A DNA stretch of 64,000 nt from positions 558,001 to 622,000 of the forward strand of contig CM036753.1 of the NCBI GenBank assembly GCA_020796225.1, in the 5' to 3' direction. Positions 26,801 to 39,921 of the stretch are shown one piece after another (position 1 is the first letter of the stretch; each line of letters begins with the position of its first letter). Made by a program: the position numbers and the translations under genes. The notes beneath the pieces are model-generated. The model ran no database searches, was not told the origin of the DNA, and saw only the letters and a list, made by a program, of their open reading frames with translations. This DNA is from Arion vulgaris. Its lineage: Eukaryota > Mollusca > Gastropoda > Stylommatophora > Arionidae.

Positions 26801-29800
26801 CAACAGGTGATGTTACTGTGTCATCATGATTTTAACTCTTTCCATACAGAGTCATTTCCTCAATTTTCAAACAACTAGAGGAGGTAAAAAAAAAATACCA
26901 TCCCAACTACTCGTCAATAAATAAATATATATATATATTATTATATACTAAATTGAAGAAAACTGGACAACCCAATAGAATAACAAGGTTGAAAAGTAGT
27001 ATAAGTAAAACAGTTGAAGTAAAACTAGAAAGACTTCTTATAAGGAAAGCAACTCTATGGCGCAGTGTGCGGCTAATAGCGTGCAACTGACTTCCGCCGT
27101 GGTGCACTGTGCGGCCAGAAGCATAGAAAGAATTAAACAAGAATTTTCTGACAGTACTGTGTCATCGTGATCTTAAACAAAAATTCCCCAGCAGGTGATG
27201 TTACCTTGCCAGATACAAATAGCATGATCTTCAACAAGAATTTTCCAGAATTTACTTTGTCAGCTAAGTTCTTTTCTTTCTTTTCTTTTCTCCAATCCTG
27301 TTTTGCCTCATAGTGTCAGGATAAGAAGAGATTTCTAGAACCAGCCCTTGTGTGCACTTCATAAATAGTGTATTTCATTGCCTCTGTTATCACTGAGGTC
27401 AACCTTTTGCGTGGACTGCTTTTTGTTTTCTATCCATTGTATCAGAGTAACATTGCTCTTTGAGGTGCACTGTCTGTTAGTAATCTGCTTATGTGACCGA
27501 ACCATTCAATTCAGCTCAGTTATCAGTTATAAAAGGACTATCATCAGAGCAAAACAGTTGATATATGGTGAGTTTGAAGGGGGCAGATGATCGTTTGGTG
27601 AAGAAAAAAAAAACAGTTTAAAAACATTCATTATGTGTCTCTAAAATGCTTTGATATAACGCCATATGCTGGAAATCCCTTATGTAAGATCACTAAATGT
27701 GGTGCTATAACAATATAAGAGGAACTCGCACAGTTGTGGATCGTCGCACCGATGGTGCAGTAAAATGAACTGCGCAAGAGGATAAAACACACAATAATAC
27801 CCACATGTTTAACCTTGATCATGTATTGGTCCCATCTGTGTACCCCTGAAGTCGGAGAATTCAGAGTCTGAAGTCTGTATGGTGGGTAAGACTGATAATA
27901 AGGAAAACAGGCCATCATGCAAAAGTCAATCAGAAGAGCAATACCAGGCACTCTGACTACACTTGAATTCCCAGGGGTCAAACAAAAATTTTAAAATGTA
28001 AAAATCCCACCTGTGGTAGGGAATTTTGTTCCACGATTGGAATCTAAAGTCGCCTACACACACACACACCAGAGAGGTAGAACAACACCTGCATTGAGGT
28101 TGTTGTCATCATCACTTGCGATGGACGACTATTGTATTTGTATCGTCATAGCATTCCGGACATGTCCCATAACATTATCAATGATGAAGCATTTATTTTT
28201 TCTCCGACAAACTGATTTTCCTCTGTAGATCTAACCGTATAGCAGCTGTTTTTGGGATATGATAATCAGGAAAATCATGGCCTACACATCTGACCTCAAC
28301 CTTCAACATCAGGAATATGTAAATCATGGTCTACACATCTGACCTCAACCTTCAACATCAGGAATATGAAAAGCATGACCTACACATCTGATCTCAACCT
28401 TCAACATCAGGAATATGAAAAGCATGACCTACACATCTGACCTCAACCTTCAACACCAGGAATATGAAAATCATGACCTACACATCTGACCTCAACCTTC
28501 AACATCAGGAATATGAAAAGCATGACCTACACATCTGACCTCAACCTTCAACATCAGGAATATGAAAAGCATGACCTACACATCTGACCTCAACCTTCAA
28601 CATCAGGAATATGAAAAGCATGACCTACACATCTGACCTCGACCTTCAACATCAGAAATATGAAAATCATGGCCTACACATCTGACCTCAACCTTCAACA
28701 TATATATTTATATATGAGAAAGATATATATTTCAAAGGACTGTTAGGGTGGCAAAGCTGCCCGGGACAAGCTATTTGATGATTCTCCAGAGTAGCAATCA
28801 ACACAGATCACAGATATCATCAGCATATTTACAAATGTTATGCTATCCTATGAGACATCTCTCAAATAATCTATGTGACGACTGTTCTCCAATTTTTCAA
28901 GTATTTTTATATGTTGAAAATACTTGACATTTTCTCATTCTTATTTGTAGCATCAGCCAGTTTTCTTTGACTTTGAGTTCTTTGTAAGAACTATTGGTTT
29001 TGTTCTATGTCTCCATGGTATACAGAGACTCTTCAGTAACACTTTTATTCAAAAGCAAATGCATTCTCTTAGTATTCTCATCTTTGTAAGCTACCTTGTA
29101 CCTTTTATAGCAATCATTTAAACAATTTACACATTTTTCTTTTATAAATCCATCATTTTGTGAAAATAAATGACAGTAAAGACAGACTCTCCACAATGAA
29201 ACAAATTCTAATGAAGGTCTGAAAACCAAATATCATACATCAAAATTATTATCTAAGTTATAATTTGCGAAAAATGGCCTTAAATAAAAATATAACTTGC
29301 GATAACACATATATTTTGTTATATATAACATTATATAAATATATTAAAATCAAATTACTGTCCACAGTCTCATCAAAAACTGATGAGCCATAAGAAGATG
29401 ATCCTTGTACTGGTCACACTTGGTGCCACTGATCTCTGCTAGCAGAATGTGTGTCCTAATGAGCGCATCAAGCTGACGTACATCCATCAAATCACTGACT
29501 GTCAGCATATTGTTGGATACAGGCAGAACACCTGTGAATCAAATTAGCACTCTGTAAACTTGTCAAAATTGTATCCTCCTTTATAAGTTGTGAATGTTGG
29601 TTTTAATTATTGATTGATTGATTGTTAGGACCATCATCATTGCACTTCGGTGAGTAACCATATGTGCTCTGATCTTTTCGACACAGAAAGATCTCAGCAG
29701 CAGTGCACAAACTAGGTGGCCAAACCAAACAAAACTAATCGATCCTCGCCGGAGCTACAGAGTATGTGCATCTGTGCTGAGAACCGATGCAGCAGAACTA

Positions 29801-32800
29801 CCAAAGAAAAACAGGAAAAGAGGACAACTTGGAAGACTAAAGAGGAAGAGACGTTCTGGTGTTAGGAAAAGTATGCCAAAAACCAAGAGACTTGGGTTAA
29901 AACACATCCGTATCCTATACTGGAACTGCAGGAGTGTCCGTCAACGAGGTCCAGTCTTGGAGAAACTTAAGTAGACATAATTGCGCTCCAAGAGACTCGT
30001 CTACACCAGGCGGATAGATTGAAATTTGCGGGTTTCAACGCTTTCCGCAATGACATTCATTTGGGTCAAACAGTCCTGGTCAAGAAAGATCTCCAGGCCT
30101 TGGAGATGGACACATCTGCATGGAACTCTGACGACGTGCAGGTCCATGCAGTATCAATTACCGCACCAAAAAAGTTCACACTTGTTAATATCTATGCATG
30201 CAATCACAAAATGGACAAAGACAGGTGATATTACAAGCAATTTGTCTTTAGGCTCCATCAAGTGTCATTATGTGCGGTGATTTCAACGCCAGGGGAAAGC
30301 TGTGGGGCAATAGTATTGTTAATGAGCAGGGTGAGGCACTGGAGGAGGTATTAACTGAGACGGACTTTGTCTGAATGATGGCAGGCCCACACGTATACCT
30401 GACAGACAGGGTGATACAGATAGTGTACTTGATCTCGCTCTGGTTTCTCCAGATTTGAATGCATGGTGTCGCTGGGATGTTCTCGGACACCATGGCAGTG
30501 ATCATCTACCTTGTGCAATACTGGTAAAAAATCAACTAAGATCAGAACTCAAAATTGTGCTTCGGCTTTCCAGTATGACAGACACCAACCTAATGTCATC
30601 AGTCAGCTGTGGCTAAAGGTACATTGTTCACCAATTAAAACAAGAACTTCTTTCCAGCAACCACCATGGTGGACACCTGAAGTTGCGCAGGCATGGGTGG
30701 AAAAAGGATGGCGACTAGAGCGTGGGAAAAGCCATAAAATCACAAAATCTCTCTGAGGAACGTGGAAGAGCCCTGACAGAAAGAAAGAACAGTCTGGCTA
30801 TACATTTCAAGCAGATTGCAAGAGAAGCCAAGCACATTATATGGGAGAAATTCTGCGTTGAAATTGGAAACGAGCAATCACTCACAAAATTCTGGAGATT
30901 GCACCGCAGCATGAATGGCGGTGAGAGACCTTTTTCAATGCCTAATCTGACTCTGGACAGTGGAGTAATTTTGAGGACAGATGAGGAGAGGGGTAAGGCG
31001 TTCTTGCATAACTTTATTCTCCAGACAGAAGAGAAAGACAGAGAGGAACGTAAAAGAATGCAACAGATTGTACACCATTCGCATGAGATGCACACTGTCA
31101 TAGACGACGATATAGAATACATTTCTGTCGATAATATCAAATCAATACTAAAGACATGCTCAGGTACAGCGCCTGGTCCTGATGGTGTTTGGTACAGTCA
31201 CATAAAATGTCTGGAGGACAAAGATCTTGCTGAATTATGCAAGCTTTTCAATAAAAGTATCCATACGGGCACTATTCCTGATGATTGGCTGCACAGCTAT
31301 CTGAGACCCTTGCCTAAGCCTGGAAAAGATCTCACAGGCACAAATGGATATAGAATTATTACCTTGCAAAACACTGTCGGCAAACTGTTTGAAAAATTCA
31401 TACTGTAGAGTTTCAAATATAATGGAGACAAATGGTCTTTTCCTCCACTTCGCGGCTATCGTCCAGGAAAGGACACCTGGTGCAATGCAGCGGTTTTTTC
31501 ATATGATGCGTATGAGGGGTTTCAGATGGGGATGGAAACGGCAGCAGCCGCCATTGATTTGCAGGACGATATAACAATATCTCTTACACCTTACTTATAC
31601 AGTTGATGGATATGCAGGTGGAACCACGCTTGATCAAGTGGATTGATGCTGCACTTTTTGAGCGCACGTGATTAATGCGTTGTGGTTCATGGGCATCACA
31701 ACCACAACAGGTCCTAATGAGCCTTCCTCAGGGATCACCACTCTCGCCAGTCCTGTTCAATGTATACACCGTTGGGGTAACCAGCACACAAAAGGTCGGA
31801 GTTGGCAGAACAATGTCGTACGCCGATTATATTCTGGTGTATCGCATGGGCAAGGACAGAAATGAGATCGCATCTGCATTACAGTGTGAGCTGAATAGGA
31901 TTGGTGACTGGTGCAACGAATTCGAGCGAATGTGAACCCAGCAAAGGCCTCTCTGACATGGTTCTTTCTTAACACTCACATAGTAAAGACACCTACCCCA
32001 GTAGTCAGCATGTGTAACAAAGACATTGACAGAAGCGAAACACTAAAATATCTTGGAATAACAGTTGACAGAAGCCTGTCATTTAAGAGCCATGTTGAGA
32101 ACGAATCCTAAAGGCAAGAAAAGGGCTAACCGCCCTCAAAGTTATGATGGGGGCGGATATAGAACAACGCCTGCTACTTTTTCCTAATCAGGGTATAGTT
32201 CTGAGCGTGGTGGACTACGGCCTTGGTCTTCTGACAGTAAGCAGAACATCGCTGGATAAGTTAGAAAGGATCCAAAATGAAGCGATGAGGCTTATACTCG
32301 GTTGCACACGTGACACTTCTTGTGAGGCAATGCGCTATGTCCTTGGATTGCCAACGATGGACACTAGACACAAAGTAGCACAGGTAAAAGTGTATCTGAG
32401 AGTTTCTGCGGACACAAATCATCCTCTGCACAAATCCATAAATGAGAACAAAGGCAGGTGATTGAAGAGAGGTCGATCCTGGATGTCCGAGGCAGATGAT
32501 GTTATTAAACAGGTCTGTGCTCTAGATGAGCTGAGGCACGGTGACGAATGGATGCCTATATCAGAGGATATGACTGATTACGCCAGGGTTATCAGTACAC
32601 TTGGACGCTGCTGTAGAGAATGGGCCCCGGGTGTCGTCAATGCGGAAATTCTTGCACTCGTGGATCAGCACTCCAATCCAGGTGATATCATTATCTACAC
32701 CGATGACTCTGTCAAGCGTGGCACCAGATCATCGTGGGCTTACTCAGCACAACGAAACGGTCGCACACTTCATGAGGACTGCGGACTTTCGAGACGACAT

Positions 32801-35800
32801 CGAGCATGACTATGGAGATCACCGCTGCCTCCAGGGCTCTGTCATGGGTGGCTGAGCAACAGGTTACCCATATGATCATCATATCAGACTCGATGAATAT
32901 GCTTCAACTGATTAAATCTGGAAGTATGTGCGTGGAATGGGTGGACATCATTCGCAGATCACATCTCAAGAAAATGATGTGGCTATACACGCCTGGACAT
33001 GCTGGAATGCGGGGTAATGAGCGTGCTGACTCTCTTGCAAACAGTGCCCCGACTCAAGTGGGCAGAAGTATGGACAGAGCCGATATCATCAATGCGGAAC
33101 GCTCTCAATTGTGTGACACGGGCGGGTCTCAGACGCTGGAACGAGTTCGAGAATTAGGCGTTAAGTTTGGACATGCCAGACAGTGTCGTCTTCGTGGTAG
33201 AGAGAGAAGATATAGTAATCAACTTCTCATGGGTACTGTGAGCAAATGGACTTTGGGATGGCTGCTGCAACGGTGGACAGAACACGAATGGGAATGCCCA
33301 ATGTGCCATGACGACGATCGCATAACATAACATAACATAGGTGGCACTAGCGAGGGTCCCACTGGATTTAATTATTAACTGCTGCTACTGCTACTCACTT
33401 TAAGCTAGGAATATTATAACTGCTGCTAGTGCTGTTGTTCACTTTAAACTAGGAATATTATAACTGTTGCTAGTACTGCCCACTTTAAACTAGGAATATT
33501 ATCCACTGATTTTCATGACTTGAATGTGAATATATTACATGACTTGAATGTGAATATATTACATGACTTGAATGTGAATATATTACATGACTTGAATGTG
33601 AATATATTACATGACTTGAATGTGAATATATTACATGATTTGAATGTGAATATATTGCATGACTTGAATGTGAATATATTACATGACTTGACTGTGAATA
33701 TATTACATGACTTGACTGTGACTATATTGCATGACTTGACTGTGAACATATTGCATGACTTGACTGTGAATATATTACATGACTTGACTGTGAATATATT
33801 ACATGACTTGACTGTGAATATATTACATGCATTGACTGTGAATATATTACATGGCTTGACTGTGAATATATTACATGGCTTGACTGTGAATATATTACAT
33901 GGCTTGACTGTGAATATATTACATGGCTTGACTGTGAATATATTACATGGCTTGACTGTGAATATATTACATGACTTGAATGTGAATATATTACATGACT
34001 TGAATGTGAATATATTACATTACTTGAATGTGAATATATTACATGACTTGAATGTGGATATATTGCATGACTTGAATGTGAATGGTGAAATCTGTGGCTT
34101 AGGGGATAGTGACTCGGACTATTATACCCGACGTTCTGAGTTCGAATCACGATGTGGACAGTTTGGTTGCAAATTGTTTCGCATGGATTTTTACAAAAGG
34201 ACGATGGCACCACCCTTTCAGAAAGCAATGGCAAACTACTGAATGTAATAATGCCTAGAAAATCACAAACAGCGTTAAAAGCTGGAGTTGATTCGCAAAG
34301 TCCTGTAAAGGATAAATCAAAAATATATATGTCAGTTAGACAGATACAAACATATACAAATAAAGAAAGGGAAAAGATTTCATGTACCACATCTGTAGTA
34401 TTACACACACACACAAAGGCTGCATTTAAATGAGCAAGAAAAAATTTAAATTGTGAACTTTCTGTTAGTCTCAAGAAACAATAGATGTAGCGCTTGTAGT
34501 GCGTTTAATTTCTGCTTCCACCTGGCATCTTTATGTCAGCAATTTGTCTTAGTCTGGTTTCACCATTTCTCAGACCCACTTTTAGAGCTTGTCTCCAGCC
34601 TGTCTTTGGTGAGCTTCTCCCAGTTTTGTTGATTGATGTCAAGTGCCTTCAAGTTACGCTTTCATACATCTTTGTAATGAAGAATGGGTCATCCAATCGT
34701 TCTTTGTATCTAATCATTGTGCATCCCATCTGGGTTGGTCTGGGGATCCAGTCATGAGAGATGTTCGCCAAGAGGATTAACTATGCTAGGAACCTCAGTA
34801 ACCACTACTATCCATCACATGCTGTTTACAGTGAAAGTGGAGGGTTTGCCGTGGGATTAGCTACCCCACCCTGTAAAATCACTTAGCTTTAAATAACCAC
34901 GGCCAAGCGCATGAGAGCTTGCAAGGCCTTGGTTGTGGATCTATGCCTCCTTGGAGGTAAAAGGGTAGAAGAAGAAGAAGAAGAAGAAGAAGGAACCTCA
35001 GTATATTCCAACAACATCTCATTATTTGTTACTCTGCTATTCCAGAATGTCCTGAGTGTATGCTTCAAGCAGCATATGTGGAATGTCCTATCTGCTTCAA
35101 GCAGCACATGTGGAATGTCCTGAGTTATGCTTCAGCAGATATGTGGAATTCCTATCTGCTTCGACAATGTCCAGTATATCGTGGAATATCCTATCTGCTT
35201 CAAGCCGCACATGTGGAATGTCCTGAGTGTATGTTAGCAGCACATGTGCAATGTCCTGAGGTATGTTAGCAGCACATGTGGAATGTCCAGTATATGTTTC
35301 AAGCAGCACATGTGGAATGTCCTATCTGCTTCAAGCAGCACATGTGGAATCTCCTGTTCATGTGGAATGCATTCATCCTTTTTCTCCTGCAACGTGTGTA
35401 GGGAACAAGATTCGCTGGCATAAGGTAACATTCAGCCTCTGTACACAATAATCTTGGTGTTGATGGTCAGTATGCAGCCTCCGTACACAATAATCTTAGT
35501 GTTGATGGTCAGCATACAGCCTCTGTACACAATAATCTTGGTGTTGATGGTCAGCATGCAGCCTCTGTACACAATAATCTTGGTGTTGATGGTCAGCATA
35601 CAGCCTCTGTACACAATAATCTTAGTGTTGATGGTCAGCATGCAGCCTCTGTACACAATAATCTTGGTGTTGATGGTCAGCATACAGCCTCTGTACACAA
35701 TAATCTTAGTGTTGATGGTCAGCATACTATATTCTGTCCATTCTCTATGATAGTCTGGCTAAGAATGTTGAAGCCATGGTGATTCTTCTGTACAGTGTCA

Positions 35801-38800
35801 CTGATTGCAGTACAGAAATAAACGTACTAATTTACGACTTCTGCATTTACCAGTTCAGTTTCTGCAAAATAGCTAGAAATAGCTTAGGAATATATAAACA
35901 GCCAGCAACAAACCTATTTCTGCAGCTTTCATTACAGGAACACCATGACCTTGCTCAGTGAATTGTTTGTCATGGTCACTGCTGACAGTTAGGTTATCTT
36001 TCTGTGATAGACTGGCTGCAGAGTTTATTTCTGGTAGGTCTGCTTTAATAGCTGCAAGATTGCTGATTGAAGTGCTTTGGGAACCGTGTGATTCCATCTT
36101 ATCAGACACTTTTTGAACTGAAACAAATCAAAATGAATACAAGCTACAAGGTAGAAAAAAATCAGACATATAATTAAAATACATGGTGCAGCAAGTGGAC
36201 CTCAGAGATAACAGAGGCGACAAAAGATAGATAGATATATTGCAGCATGCTGACTTGTATAAATATGGCATCACTCTCTGATATAAATCTCACTGTCTAT
36301 TGAAGCTCACACAGAAGTTCATGTCAGTTTTCTTTGCAGTGTTGTTTCACTAAGCTAGCGAGCTTGATTCACTATATCATATTTGGGGCAGTGATAGAAG
36401 TATGTGCTCTGCAGTCTCGGGTGACTGTCCACATGTCCATATAGCTTAAATGTAATTTTTTAATTTTGCATACATGTGACTGCAGAGTTGATTGTATTAT
36501 GTTCTGTGGTGTTCTGACAACTTGTTCTAATTTGTTAATATTTTGGTAGTCATGTTGTCTTGGTATGACAGAATGAACTTTCATCAACAGAATGCTCAAC
36601 AAGAAGTATTTCTCTAACAGGACTGCTCAATGAAATGACTGTCGAGAATGAGAAAGATTTGAAAAAAAAGCATGGAAAGAAATTGAGTCATCTATTTACT
36701 GCTTAAAATAGCACAGTTCATACTGTAGTTTCAGATGTAACATTGAAGAGATTCACTGTCTCCTCTGACATCATGTCACGCCAGTGTTGTGCCGGGCCCA
36801 TAGGAAAGCAAAGAATAGTACCACTGCAACCTACAAGGCATGTCGAAGAGGCAACTGATGTAAGACCTAGGAAGCTACCCTAGTAAATAAAAAATGTCAC
36901 AGAAATCGGATGAGCTGGTCTACTTGTAGGTGCATAACTGGCACAACATACAATCGCTCTTAGGCTCAGGTCACATACAAATCACACAGAGTGGTTAAAA
37001 AGTGGTCAATATGTTTTTAAAAAGTGGTCGATATGTTGGAGCGTTGGAAGAAAGAAGAAATCATGTCATAAAAGACTACTAGAGAGGGTGGGGGCTTGTG
37101 TGTAGGGCCAACAACTCCTCACTGTAAAAAAGCAAACAGCTACAGAGACAGAATAAAGACAAACTGTTCATGACATATTTTATTTCTGCCTTCTGTGTCC
37201 TTAGTTGTGATAGGGACTGATGATGATGGTGGTGATGATGATGATGGTGATTGTGGTGGTGATGATTGTGGTGGTGATGATGATGATGGTGATGATGATA
37301 ATGATGATGACGATGATCACAATGACCATGATGATGCCGACAATGATGGCGAAGATGACCACGAACATGATTGTGACTACCATGACCACCATGGCGACAA
37401 TGCCGATGATGATGACCAAGATGATGATATCATAGACATTGATTTCTTGTGCATTTACTTCACACATTGTTTCAAGTGAGAGAGATATGTTTCAAGTGAG
37501 AGAGATATGTTTCAAGTGAGAGAGATATGTTTCAAGTGAGAGATATGTTTCAGTGAGAGAGATATGTTTCAAGTGAGAGAGATATGTTTCAAGTGAGAGA
37601 TATGTTTCAAGTGAGAGAGATATGTTTCAAGTGAGAGATATGTTTCAAGTGAGAGAGATATGTTTCAAGTGAGAGAGATATGTTTCAAGTGAGAGATATG
37701 TTTCAAGTGAGAGAGATATGTTTCAAGTGAGAGATATGTTTCAAGTGAGAGAGATATGTTTCAAGTGAGAGATATGTTTCAAGTGAGAGAGATATGTTTC
37801 AAGAGAGTATGTTCAAGAGAGATATGTTTCAAGTGAGAGATATGTTTCAATGAGAGAGAGATATGTTTCAAGTGAGAGAATATGTTTCAAGTGGAGAGAT
37901 ATGTTTCAAGTGAGAGAGATATGTTTCAAGTGAGAGATATGTTTCAAGTGAGAGAGATATGTTTCAAGTGAGAGATATGTTTCAAGTGAGAGATATGTTT
38001 CAAGTGAGAGATATGTTTCAAGTGAGAGATATGTTTCAAGTGAGAGAGATATGTTTCAAGTGAGAGATATGTTTCAAGTGAGAGAGATATGTTTCAAGTG
38101 AGAGAGATATGTTTCAAGTGAGAGAGATATGTTTCAAGTGAGAGATATGTTTCAAGTGAGAGAGATATGTTTCAAGTGAGAGAGATATGTTTCAAGTGAG
38201 AGAGATATGTTTCAAGTGAGAGAGATATGTTTCAAGTGAGAGATATGTTTCAAGTGAGAGATATGTTTCAAGTGAGAGAGATATGTTTCAAGTGAGAGAT
38301 ATGTTTCAAGTGAGAGAAAATGTTTCAAGTGAGAGATATATGTTTCAAGTGAGAGATATGTTTCAAGTGAGAGAGATATGTTTCAAGTGAGAGATATGTT
38401 TCAAGTGAGAGAGATATGTTTCAAGTGAGAGATATGTTTCAAGTGAGAGATATGTTTCAAGTGAGAGATATATGTTTCAAGTGAGAGATATGTTTCAAGT
38501 GAGAGATATGTTTCAAGTGAGAGATATGTTTCAAGTGAGAGATATATGTTTCAAGTGAGAGATATGTTTCAAGTGAGAGAGATATGTTTCAAGTGAGAGA
38601 GATATGTTTCAAGTGAGAGATATATGTTTCAAGTGAGAGATATGTTTCAAGTGAGAGATATGTTTCAAGTGAGAGAGATATGTTTCAAGTGAGAGATATG
38701 TTTCAAGTGAGAGAGATATGTTTCAAGTGAGAGATATGTTTCAAGTGAGAGAGATATGTTTCAAGTGAGAGATATGTTTCAAGTGAGAGATATATGTTTC

Positions 38801-39888
38801 AAGTGAGAGATATGTTTCAAGTGAGAGATATATGTTTCAAGTGAGAGATATATGTTTCAAGTGAGAGATATGTTTCAAGTGAAAGAGATATGTTTCAAGT
38901 GAGAGATATGTTTCAAGTGAGAGATATATGTTTCAAGTGAGAGATATGTTTCAAGTGAGAGATATGTTTCAAGTGAGAGATATGTTTCAAGTGAGAGAGA
39001 TATGTTTCAAGTGAGAGATATGTTTCAAGTGAGAGATATGTTTCAAGTGAGAGATATGTTTCAAGTGAGAGATATGTTTCAAGTGAGAGATATATGTTTC
39101 AAGTGAGAGATATGTTTCAAGTGAGAGAGATATGTTTCAAGTGAGAGATATGTTTCAAGTGAGAGAGATATGTTTCAAGTGAGAGATATGTTTCAAGTGA
39201 GAGATATGTTTCAAGTGAGAGATATGTTTCAAGTGAGAGATATGTTTCAAGTGAGAGAGATATGTTTCAAGTGAGAGATATGTTTCAAGTGAGAGAGATA
39301 TGTTTCAAGTGAGAGATATGTTTCAAGTGAGAGATATGTTTCAAGTGAGAGATATGTTTCAAGTGAGATAGTTTCAAGTAGAAGATATGTTTCAAGTGAG
39401 AGATATGTTTCAAGTGAAGAGATATGTTTCAGTAAGATATATGTTTCAAGTAGAGATATATGTTTCAGTGAGAAGATATGTTTAAGTGAGAGGTATGTTT
39501 CAAGTAAATACGTAAGAAGATATGTTTCAAGTAAAGATATGTTTCAAGTAATTTTCTGTTTTCTTCTTATTCTTTCCAGTACATTAGTTTCTAACTAAGT
39601 AAATTAGTAAATATATGTGTCTAAAAATTGTTCATAAATTTACTAAGTAAACAAATGATATTTGTATTTGTTACTTTATTGTCACTTTCTCTCTCTTTAT
39701 CTCTCCTCTTTATCTCTCTCTTTTTATCTCTATCTCTATCTCTCTCTTTTCCTCTCTATCCCTTTATATCTATCCCTCTCTATCTCTCTCTATCCATTTC
39801 TATCTATCTCTCTCTATCCCTTTCTATCTCTATCTCTCTCATATCTCTATCTCTCTCCCTTCATCACTATCTCTTTCTATCCCTTTCA

Positions 39889-39921
<33 letters not shown>

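Larger units (their letters stand above)
29721..33337 (+). mobile_element. I-clade (Nimbus-like) LINE with RNase H, TSD-flanked
   Basis: 3.6 kb inserted into repeat E. TAGGTGGC occurs on both sides (29713-29720 and 33338-33345). Domain order on the plus strand is an apurinic endonuclease, a reverse transcriptase, an RNase H domain and a terminal Cys-rich motif, then a 3' tail of CATAA repeats. That order plus the non-poly-A tail is typical of the I clade (Nimbus was described in the snail Biomphalaria). ORF1 is absent, so the copy is probably 5' truncated. Many stops and frameshifts make it inactive. A second, minus-strand copy lies at 60451-63290. Confidence 0.9.

Noticed and set aside
30248..31140. 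Minus-strand frames opposite the I-clade LINE
   Set aside because: Shadows of the plus-strand coding sequence.
33520..34242. 240-residue frame of HDLNVNIL repeats
   Set aside because: 24-bp array artefact running on into a SINE-like unit.
36187..36240. Fourth copy of the LINE found at 9522 and 59030
   Set aside because: Only about 45 bases (GGACCTCAGAGATAACAGAG and a GATA tail) are alike; too short to list as a feature with confidence.
37195..37479. Asp/His-rich protein-like frame
   Set aside because: Direct translation of an impure GAT repeat; the opposite strand is equally open.
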